Assembly (NCBI GenBank): GCA_038127535.1
Contig: JAYPHU010000058.1
Location: 1-10,915, forward strand
DNA from: JAYPHU01 sp038127535
Lineage (GTDB): Bacteria > Pseudomonadota > Alphaproteobacteria > Rhodospirillales > UBA2165
Direction: 5' to 3'
DNA length: 10,915 nucleotides
A program made the position numbers and the translations under genes. Positions 1 through 4,873 of the stretch are shown here, piece after piece. The notes under the pieces are model-generated. The model saw only the letters and a list, made by a program, of their open reading frames with translations, had not been told where the DNA came from and ran no database searches. Position 1 is the first letter of the stretch. Every line of letters starts with the position of its first letter.

Positions 1-53
1 TGGCTAGTCTCAGCCCCTCATACATTGGTTTCTTTTAGTCTGCTCACTGTCCG

Positions 54-452
54 TTAGTTGACATCATCCCAACTGTTGGCAGCGTACTTGCTGTAAATGG
101 AGTCGTCCTTAAAGGCATCCTCGAAGGAAATGTTGTATTGCTCTCTAGCTTTGTAGGCTTGTTTCTCTAGCTTGTCTTGTCTCTGACGTCGGCCGGGATC
201 AGGTTCTATCTCTGGCTCTTCGATCTCACCGCATTCATCAGCGTAGTATGCGTTTTCTGCCCTTTGATCGTCTGGCACATAGAACTCCGAGTCCTTCTGG
301 TCTATGGCTGGCGCTGTGTCTATCTGCATGACAGTCATGTACTCCTCTTTCATGAGTTGCTTTAGCTCGTGTTCGAACTCAGTAATGCAGATGAAGCTGT
401 CGTGAACTGGAAGAACCACAGTATGGAACTCATCAATAGCTCTGAGCTTCAC
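54..452 (-). CDS. Hypothetical protein, probable C-terminal fragment of a phage/plasmid-type protein (LPVHDSFI motif)
   Basis: An open frame of 132 residues that starts at a GTG and ends in TAA. I do not recognise a named family. Residues 14-21 read LPVHDSFI and are followed by a short amphipathic helix (ELKQLMKEEY). The His-Asp-Ser-Phe arrangement recalls motif C of T7-type single-subunit RNA polymerases and the C-terminal part of some uncharacterised phage or plasmid proteins. The rest is charged and acidic, ending in NSWDDVN, with no membrane segment or signal peptide. The frame stays open upstream of the GTG for only about 14 more codons before a TAA at 495-497, and no good ribosome binding site precedes the GTG. 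This suggests a fragment whose 5' part has been lost. The stretch is visibly AT-richer than the rest of the window, which fits acquired DNA. The catalytic analogy is inference. Confidence 0.5.
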   Translation of the reverse strand: MKLRAIDEFHTVVLPVHDSFICITEFEHELKQLMKEEYMTVMQIDTAPAIDQKDSEFYVPDDQRAENAYYADECGEIEEPEIEPDPGRRQRQDKLEKQAYKAREQYNISFEDAFKDDSIYSKYAANSWDDVN

Positions 453-544
453 GTTATTGGCAATTTGGGCGCCAAGGCCTGAAGCTGAAAGTAATTACAT
501 CTCTCGGAGCGCCGCATCGTCGATGACGCTGCAGACCGGCGCCG

Positions 545-1307
545 TCATAGAGGCCTCCACACCAGCTCGCCATAGGCCTAATGCCAGAGGCTGCCGAAGA
601 ACAACCGGCGCTCTTCCAGTATCTCGATCTCACCGACCTCCCGAAGCTCACGCAGCCCGGGGCAGATACCATTCCAGATACTCCCGCTGACGATGATAGG
701 TCTGCGGAATCCGGTCGGCGAGATTGTCCGGATCATAAAGCTCCGCCAGGGGCTCCAGATGGATCACGATTTTCGGCCGAAGGGCCAACAGACCCTCGAG
801 CAGCGGCTAAAAATTCCGCTCCAATTGCTTCATGGCGTGCAGGGTGGTCACCGCCGTTTCCCCGTCGATGGGGACAATTTCCCAGCCCGCCATGGTGTTC
901 ATGTTAAGGTTCACCGCATCGATCGGCCGTCCCACAGCCTCGCCGATCAGGGACACGATCTCCTGAGACGGTTCCTCCCAATAGCACCCGCACAATTCTA
1001 TCTCCGGGAACATCTTGGCTAACAGATACAGACTGGTGCTCGCGCCGCAGCCAAGATCGGTCACCCGCGCCGCGCCAGGGACCTAAGTGGCGAAGAGGCA
1101 GCACAGAACGGCGACGTAAATCTGCTGCTCAAACGCCGGATCGTCGGAGAACACATAGTCCTGATCCAGGCGCAATGACTCGAAGTCATAATAGTCGGGG
1201 CGCAGGGTCTCCAGGCTGACGTCGTCCCGGCGCACCCGGTCCAGCACCTTGGTCCATTCCCCTAGCCAATTGTCGGGATTGGTATGGACGCCCTGAGTTA
1301 GTTGCAT
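545..1307 (-). pseudogene. Class I SAM-dependent methyltransferase, disrupted (three TAG codons and one frameshift)
   Basis: Read from an ATG at 1307, one protein of about 253 residues can be reconstructed. Its N-terminal part contains DPAFEQQIYVAVLCCLFAT, then TAG (1083-1085), then VPGAARVTDLGCGAS. VTDLGCGAS is the glycine-rich SAM-binding motif I. The frame runs on to MKQLERNF, then TAG (807-809), then PLLEGLLALRPKIVIHLEPL. A further shift occurs near 657-662: one extra C in a CCCC run turns the expected YLPGLREL into YLPRAA-stop. In the shifted frame, EIEILEERRLFFGSLWH is followed by TAG (578-580), AYGELVWRPL and a terminal TGA (545-547). Sequence on both sides of every lesion reads as continuous protein, so this is a recent pseudogene rather than several small genes. 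An alternative TTG start lies at 1316. The 58-residue ORF just upstream was probably co-transcribed. The substrate is unknown. Confidence 0.8.
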
Positions 1308-1324
1308 GGCTCTCAACCGATAGA

Positions 1325-1501
1325 TCAGCCCTTGATAAAAACCGGCTTTTCAGCTTCCCGCAGCCGGCGATAGCCCAGCGGCGGCAAAGGATTGTCCCTC
1401 AACACCGTGGACACGTCCTCGGTGCTCCGGCCTAAACGCCGGGCCAGATCGGCGGCGTCGATCAGACCGTAAACGTCATCGCTCAACTGTTCGTGTGTCA
1501 T
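1325..1501 (-). CDS. Small hypothetical protein, possible helix-turn-helix (58 aa)
   Basis: A 58-residue frame, ATG at 1501 to TGA at 1325, beginning MTHEQLSDDVYGLIDAADLA and ending EKPVFIKG. GGA sits about five bases before the ATG. The segment DAADLARRLGRSTEDV (about 15-30) has the spacing of a helix-turn-helix, in which a small DNA-binding domain would be followed by a basic tail (YRRLREAEK). I do not recognise the family. Its stop lies 17 bases before the ATG of the methyltransferase pseudogene on the same strand, so the two probably formed one operon. Codon use matches the GC-rich neighbours. Coding status rests on frame length, start context and composition; it could be a relic like the gene that follows it. 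DNA binding is inference. Confidence 0.5.
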   Translation of the reverse strand: MTHEQLSDDVYGLIDAADLARRLGRSTEDVSTVLRDNPLPPLGYRRLREAEKPVFIKG

Positions 1502-1534
1502 GGTTGTCCGGCCGTCTTGGGATGATGCCTGAAG

Positions 1535-1564
1535 ATTAGCAGATGAGTATTAAACCAATGCCAA
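1535..1564 (-). promoter_or_regulatory. Candidate sigma-70 promoter for the 58-aa ORF and methyltransferase pseudogene
   Basis: On the minus strand, TTGGCA (1564-1559, five of six matches to the -35 consensus) is followed after 18 bases by GCTAAT (1540-1535, four of six matches to the -10). The -10 ends about 33 bases before the ATG at 1501, a normal leader length. The region is AT-rich compared with the genes. This is a by-eye match only. Confidence 0.35.
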
Positions 1565-1674
1565 TATGAACAGGGTCTATAGGAATTCTTTAGGCTTATG
1601 ATGCGAATTTCTTGATCTAGAACAATAAGGAGCTAGACAAGTTTAGGGAATTAGAGGGAACTGTGCACGTGTTG

Positions 1675-1701
1675 CCGCGGACCGGGACACAAGGTCCGTG
1701 G
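1675..1701. other. Stable 9-bp hairpin, function unknown
   Basis: CCGCGGACC at 1675-1683 pairs with GGTCCGTGG at 1693-1701 over a nine-base loop (eight Watson-Crick pairs and one G-T). No T-run follows on the plus strand, so it is not a canonical terminator in that direction. It lies in the middle of a gene-free stretch, about 220 bases before the zinc-ribbon gene. It could be part of a small RNA or a regulatory structure. Confidence 0.4.
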
Positions 1702-1919
1702 ATTCGACATGATAGACATGCAAAAATTTCATAGGTAATCTAAAAGCGTTTCCGCATATAAGAATGTGGTGACGATCCCGGCAGTTCTGTGCCCGGTGCG
1801 AAGGTTTACTTCGGCTCCAGACAGATGGCGCTAAAAAAATTTAGCCGGGGGGGGATAGAGCAGCATTCCATGCTGACGTTTAAGATTTGTAAGAATTAAT
1901 AGCCTTCTGGAGGAGTAGT

Positions 1920-2090
1920 ATGGCGTCGCGTTCAGAGATGAATAAGAAACCTCAGGCAGAAAACCTGCAGCCCAAAGTCAGAAAGTGCCTCATGTGTTCG
2001 GATAGTTTTCAGTCCAACCACATTGGTGAGCGCGTCTGCCCGGATTGCAAAAGCACGTCGACTTGGCGCCAGACCGGTATCGCCATTTAA
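1920..2090 (+). CDS. Small zinc-ribbon protein (56 aa)
   Basis: A 56-residue protein from an ATG at 1920 to TAA, too short for most gene callers. A strong ribosome binding site (GGAGGAG) sits a few bases before the ATG and fixes the start. The N-terminal 20 residues are polar and probably disordered. Two cysteine pairs follow: C23-L-M-C26 in KCLMCSDSF and C40-P-D-C43 in RVCPDCKSTS, a four-cysteine zinc ribbon with a short loop. I recall similar small proteins with KCLMC and CPxC motifs in Alphaproteobacteria, without an assigned function. Nucleic-acid binding or a protein-interaction role would be inference. It is a single-gene unit with a clear terminator 30 bases downstream. The long minus-strand frames over this region are shadows. 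Confidence 0.8.
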   Translation: MASRSEMNKKPQAENLQPKVRKCLMCSDSFQSNHIGERVCPDCKSTSTWRQTGIAI

Positions 2091-2120
2091 GTAGATCGCA
2101 CAAAATGGCTGTAGAAAGAG

Positions 2121-2144
2121 GGCTCGGATTTCCGGGCCTTTTTT
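2121..2144 (+). terminator. Rho-independent terminator of the zinc-ribbon gene
   Basis: GGCTCGG (2121-2127), loop ATTT and CCGGGCC (2132-2138) form a seven-pair stem with one T-G pair, followed directly by six T residues (2139-2144). It lies 30 bases after the TAA of the zinc-ribbon gene. Confidence 0.85.
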
Positions 2145-2149
2145 CATAC

Positions 2150-2228
2150 ATCTCCGACCCGCGAAGCGGCTGTCGGGGATCTGTAACAACACCCCTCCCT
2201 TGATGGGCAGGGTAGCGCTGAAAGCGCT
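2150..2228. other. Cluster of hairpins in the gap between convergent genes
   Basis: Three structures follow one another. The first (2150-2180) is ATCTCCGAC pairing with GTCGGGGAT, with an inner CCGC-GAA-GCGG stem. The second (2193-2212) is CCCTCCC pairing with GGGCAGGG with one bulged base. The third (2214-2228) is AGCGCT-GAA-AGCGCT. They lie between the terminator of the zinc-ribbon gene and the stop of the OsmC-like gene on the other strand. The two nearest 2246 could stop minus-strand transcripts, but none has a good T-run in that direction. Confidence 0.45.
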
Positions 2229-2246
2229 GGGGAAGGGATAAATAAA

Positions 2247-2666
2247 TTACCCTTCCTCCACGATCTCGATCTCGTGGGTGATCTCCGCCGTCTTGCCGAG
2301 CATGATCGACGCAGAACAATATTTCTCCGCCGACAGGTTCACCGCCCGCTCCACCTTTTTCGGGTCCAGATCGACCCCGGTCACGATGTATTTCAGCGCG
2401 ATCTTGGTGAAGACTTTGGGGATAACCTCCGCCCGGTCGGTGGTCATCTCGATCACGCAATCGGTGACCTTCTGGCGGGATTTTTCCAGGATATCGACCA
2501 CGTCATAGGCCGTGCAGCCGCCCATCCCAATGAGCACGGTCTCCATCGGCCGGATGCCGAGATTACGCCCGCCTGCGGCGGGATCGCCGTCCATCACCAC
2601 CGAATGACCGCTACCGGATTCTCCGACGAAGGTCCGTTCCTCTACCCATTTGATACGCGCGTCCAT
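2247..2666 (-). CDS. OsmC/YhfA-like family protein
   Basis: A 139-residue protein with the OsmC fold signature, closest in pattern to the YhfA-type branch. The usual landmarks are present. The N-terminal strand region MDARIKWVEERTFVGESGSG is followed by a glycine-rich segment before GIRPMETVLIGMGGCTAYDV, with the first conserved cysteine at C51. The second conserved cysteine is C117 in SAEKYCSASIML. In the family these two thiols reduce organic hydroperoxides; whether this YhfA-like branch does so is less certain. It is cytoplasmic with no signal peptide. GAGGA five bases before the ATG supports the start, and the length is normal. It is a single-gene unit, divergent from the arylsulfotransferase-like gene across about 148 bases containing a perfect palindrome, and convergent with the zinc-ribbon gene. 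Confidence 0.9.
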   Translation of the reverse strand: MDARIKWVEERTFVGESGSGHSVVMDGDPAAGGRNLGIRPMETVLIGMGGCTAYDVVDILEKSRQKVTDCVIEMTTDRAEVIPKVFTKIALKYIVTGVDLDPKKVERAVNLSAEKYCSASIMLGKTAEITHEIEIVEEG

Positions 2667-2747
2667 AGTGTCCTCGTGCTCTCACAATAATTTGCGGGTG
2701 AGTGTAGCGGAATTATCCCGCGAGGTGGAAAACATATTCGGAGCGGG

Positions 2748-2759
2748 GAAAGCGCTTTC
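2748..2759. promoter_or_regulatory. Perfect 12-bp palindrome between divergent genes, possible operator
   Basis: GAAAGCGCTTTC is its own reverse complement and lies 82 bases before the OsmC-like start and 56 bases before the propeller gene start. A dimeric regulator could bind here and control one or both genes. No convincing -35/-10 pair was identified nearby, so the role is inference. The half sequence AAAGCGCT recurs at 2221-2228, possibly by chance. Confidence 0.3.
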
Positions 2760-2814
2760 GTCCAAGCGTGTGATTGCCTAAAAATGAATCGCTTGGAAAA
2801 CGGAGAGAACGGCG

Positions 2815-3867
2815 ATGAAATTTCAAGATGGCGGCATAAACACCTATGACAAGAACCGGTCAACGGACGGTTTCACGCTGTTCGCACCGCTGCGCCACGA
2901 CAAGGCCTATATCATCAATATGGATGGCGAGGTCGTGAATCAATGGCAGCTCAACTTGGGCGGGGTGAACCGCTGTCAGCTGACCGACGAGGGCAACCTG
3001 TTTATCAACGAAGCGACAGAGGATGGCCCGCCCCTGTATGCCGGCAAGGCCGGCCGGCTACGGGAATATGACTGGGACGGCAACCTGGTCTGGGAACATA
3101 TTGACAATAATCACCACCATGATGGTCGCCGCTTGCCCAACGGCAACAACCTTTACATCGCCTGGGATGAATTTGACGACGCCACGGCGGCGAAGGTGCA
3201 AGGCGGCCTGCCGGGAACAGAGAAAGACGGCATCATTTACGGTGATTCCATTCGGGAGATAAACCCAGACGGGGAGGTTGTGTGGGAATGGACCACCCGC
3301 GATCTGGATTTTGACCAATTTCCCATCTGCCCGCTATGCCCGCGCGCGGAGTACGCCCACGCGAACACCTGCTCTCCCCTACCCAACGGCGATGTAATGG
3401 TGAGTTTCCGGGTGCTCAATTTGTTGATCGTCATCGACCGGGAGACCAAACAGGTCAAATGGCATCACCATGACATGACCTTCGGCCATCAACACGATTG
3501 CCATCTGCTGGAAAACGGCAATGTCCTGGTCTTCGCAAACGGATTCCACGGCCGAGACGTGGATATGTACTCAACCATCCGGGAATTCGACTTTGACACC
3601 CACGTAACCGTTTGGGAATTCAGAGGCAATCCGATCACCAGCTTTTTCTCCGCCAATATCTCCGGCGTGCAACGGCTGTGGAGCGGGAATACGCTCATCT
3701 GCGAGGGTAACCGGGGCTGTTTGTTCGAAGTTACGCCGGAAGGCGAAATTGTGTGGGAATTTGTAAACCCGTTCCTGTCGCCCCATCCCGCCTTTGGCAC
3801 GACCAACTGGATATTCCGGGCTTACCGCTACGCGCCGGATGATCCGAGGTTGAAGGGGAGACTTTGA
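2815..3867 (+). CDS. Arylsulfotransferase (ASST)-like beta-propeller protein
   Basis: A 350-residue protein built from repeated propeller-blade motifs, each ending in a V-W-E type strand: LVWEHI (91-96), VVWEWTT (155-161), VKWHHHD (214-220), TVWEF (265-269) and IVWEFVNP (312-319). Between them are turns of the form LPNGN, LPNGD and LENGN. Histidine-rich segments recur at NNHHHDGRRLPNGN (98-111), EYAHANTCSPLPNGD (179-193) and GHQHDCHLLENGN (224-236). This pattern matches the arylsulfotransferase/ASST superfamily, whose characterised periplasmic members transfer sulfate between phenols through a catalytic histidine. This protein has no signal peptide (it starts MKFQDGGINTYDKNRS), so it looks cytoplasmic, and its substrate is unknown. 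GGAGAG precedes the ATG and fixes the start. No sulfatase or sulfate-activation gene is nearby. A hairpin (GACGCC-GCA-GGCGTC, 3866-3880) overlaps the stop codon. Confidence 0.75.
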   Translation: MKFQDGGINTYDKNRSTDGFTLFAPLRHDKAYIINMDGEVVNQWQLNLGGVNRCQLTDEGNLFINEATEDGPPLYAGKAGRLREYDWDGNLVWEHIDNNHHHDGRRLPNGNNLYIAWDEFDDATAAKVQGGLPGTEKDGIIYGDSIREINPDGEVVWEWTTRDLDFDQFPICPLCPRAEYAHANTCSPLPNGDVMVSFRVLNLLIVIDRETKQVKWHHHDMTFGHQHDCHLLENGNVLVFANGFHGRDVDMYSTIREFDFDTHVTVWEFRGNPITSFFSANISGVQRLWSGNTLICEGNRGCLFEVTPEGEIVWEFVNPFLSPHPAFGTTNWIFRAYRYAPDDPRLKGRL

Positions 3868-3876
3868 CGCCGCAGG

Positions 3877-4101
3877 CGTCATGCCCGAGTTGGGCCAGCC
3901 ACATACTGCCGTCATGCTCGGACCGGGAGCCTGTACCGGACTTGATCCGGGCATGATCCGCGTATCGCCTTATACCTAAACCCGTACCTAAACCCGTCAC
4001 CCCCGAGTTGGCGCAGCCAATTCTCGGGGGACCAAACAGCAGTAGCCATGGATACCCGAGACTTGGTCCCAGTTAACACTGGTCCCAACTCGGGCATGAC
4101 G
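3877..4101. repeat. Palindromic repeat element with perfect 18-bp terminal inverted repeats
   Basis: The left arm CGTCATGCCCGAGTTGGG (3877-3894) is an exact inverted copy of the right arm at 4084-4101. Inside are a partial copy (GTCATGCTCGG, 3911-3921), a CCGGA-CTTGA-TCCGG hairpin (3936-3950), a tandem 12-base repeat TACCTAAACCCG (3973-3984 and 3985-3996) and a strong hairpin at 4000-4030. In the last, CCCCCGAG-TTGGC pairs with GCCAA-TT-CTCGGGGG around GCA. The 'gtcatgcccg...cgggcatgac' sequence type is common as dispersed intergenic palindromes in Alphaproteobacteria. No transposase frame and no target-site duplication is visible, so it is either a miniature non-autonomous element or a cluster of nested palindromes. 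It may also stop transcripts from the two converging genes. Confidence 0.75.
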
Positions 4102-4138
4102 CATTAGTAATACGAGAGAGAGGAACCTAGCCCCCGGC

Positions 4139-4477
4139 CTAAGCGTCTTCCCGTTCGACGCCTTTTTCCTCGAACAGTTCCTGCAACTCGCCATTGTCGA
4201 ACATCTCGCGGACGATGTCACAGCCGCCGACGAACTCACCCTTCACGTAGAGCTGAGGGATGGTCGGCCAGTTGGAGAAGCTCTTGATGCCCTCCCGGAT
4301 TTCCATGTCTTCCAGCACGTTGACGCTGCCGAACTTCACGCCGGCCATAGCCAGCGCCTGCACGGTGGCGGCGGAGAAGCCGCATTGCGGGAACATGGGC
4401 GTGCCCTTCATGAAGAGCATCACGTCGTTGGAATCGATCGCCGCCTGAATGCGGTCGTTGGTGGGATTGTCGCTCAT
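4139..4477 (-). CDS. grxD: Monothiol CGFS glutaredoxin (Grx4 type)
   Basis: A 112-residue single-domain monothiol glutaredoxin. The active-site CGFS lies at 32-35 inside GTPMFPQCGFS, with the conserved lysine at K24. The glutathione-binding segments WPTIPQLYV (70-78) and GGCDIV (85-90) are intact. Proteins of this type bind a [2Fe-2S] cluster together with glutathione and pass it on, often as a complex with a BolA protein. AAGGACAG seven bases upstream selects the ATG at 4477; an in-frame extension to 4516 adds 13 residues and lacks a comparable site. The BolA-family gene lies 35 bases upstream on the same strand, so the two are very probably co-transcribed. The stop codon is TAG, relevant to the interrupted genes at the window edges. 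The C-terminus is acidic (EEKGVEREDA). Confidence 0.95.
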   Translation of the reverse strand: MSDNPTNDRIQAAIDSNDVMLFMKGTPMFPQCGFSAATVQALAMAGVKFGSVNVLEDMEIREGIKSFSNWPTIPQLYVKGEFVGGCDIVREMFDNGELQELFEEKGVEREDA

Positions 4478-4512
4478 AATCTGTCCTTCTTGTTCGCTTG
4501 ATCTGGGTTGCA

Positions 4513-4761
4513 TCAACCTTGGTCGTCGGCGCCGGGCACATCGGTCTGCAGCGCCAGCGCGTGGAGTTCATTACCCATCCGGCCCTGCAACGCAGCATAC
4601 ACCATTTGGTGCTGCTTCACCCGGTTGAGACCTTCGAACGCCGGCGAGACCACATAAGCCGCGTAATGATCCCCATCACCGCGCAAATCCTCGATATGCA
4701 CTTTCGCATCGGGAATGCCGTCTTTGATGAGGCGCTCAATCTCGGCCAAGTCCATCGCCAT
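4513..4761 (-). CDS. BolA-family protein (IbaG/YrbA type)
   Basis: An 82-residue protein covering one BolA/IbaG domain. The N-terminal helix MAMDLAEIERLIKDGIPDA is followed by the family core: strands VHIEDLRGDGDHYAAYVVSPAFEG and the characteristic NRVKQHQMVYAALQGRMG-ELHALALQT segment. The histidine and acidic residues of this domain can ligate a shared [2Fe-2S] cluster in complexes with CGFS glutaredoxins, and such a glutaredoxin is the next gene. The last ten residues are an unstructured tail. An ATG at 4755 could be used instead of 4761. Upstream are an AT-rich leader, a promoter candidate and an inverted repeat, so bolA and grxD may have their own transcript besides read-through from purL. 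Confidence 0.92.
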   Translation of the reverse strand: MAMDLAEIERLIKDGIPDAKVHIEDLRGDGDHYAAYVVSPAFEGLNRVKQHQMVYAALQGRMGNELHALALQTDVPGADDQG

Positions 4762-4789
4762 TGTCTTCGGTCCTTTGGTTGACGGTTAT

Positions 4790-4824
4790 GACCCTATGTA
4801 GCGCGTTTTTTCGCCTTTAGGGTC
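4790..4824 (-). promoter_or_regulatory. Inverted repeat in the leader of the bolA-grxD unit
   Basis: Perfect 7-base arms GACCCTA (4790-4796) and TAGGGTC (4818-4824) enclose a smaller GCG/CGC pairing around an A/T run. It lies 28 bases before the BolA start and downstream of the promoter candidate, so it would be in the leader RNA. It could be an operator or a weak hairpin. Confidence 0.3.
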
Positions 4825-4839
4825 CATTATTTTAATAGG

Positions 4840-4867
4840 GATATAAAATCAGGGGGGGCTTTCGCAA
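4840..4867 (-). promoter_or_regulatory. Candidate promoter for bolA-grxD
   Basis: On the minus strand, TTGCGA (4867-4862) and TATATC (4845-4840) are separated by 16 bases. The region is markedly AT-rich compared with the flanking genes and lies just after the purL stop. This is a visual match to the sigma-70 consensus only. Confidence 0.3.
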
Positions 4868-4873
4868 GTCTTC

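Larger units (their letters stand above)
1502..1919. other. Gene-free AT-rich intergenic stretch with a stable hairpin
   Basis: A 418-base gap between divergent small genes. No reading frame, tRNA or recognised RNA gene was found. It holds the candidate minus-strand promoter at 1535-1564 and one strong hairpin at 1675-1701. In that hairpin CCGCGGACC pairs with GGTCCGTGG (one G-T pair) around the loop GGGACACAA. Further right, TATAAG at 1757-1762 resembles a -10 box but has no matching -35. Near 1836-1855 an A/T run passes into a run of eight G. The leader of the zinc-ribbon gene occupies the right end. The stretch could be a small-RNA locus or the scar of a lost gene; neither is shown. Confidence 0.4.

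Noticed and set aside
693..1022. Plus-strand frames at 581-907 and 693-1022
   Set aside because: They are antisense to the methyltransferase pseudogene and show only Arg/Pro/His-rich shadow composition.
1690..1730. tmRNA-like string (GGATTCGACA)
   Set aside because: No acceptor stem partner, tag-peptide frame or TTCGAATCC end was found nearby; the match is too short.
1990..2460. 156-codon minus-strand frame across the zinc-ribbon and OsmC-like genes
   Set aside because: It crosses a clear terminator and two supported genes, and its translation shows no domain.
3973..3996. Two 12-base tandem repeats as a possible CRISPR or origin iteron
   Set aside because: There are only two adjacent copies with no spacer, and they lie inside the palindromic element.
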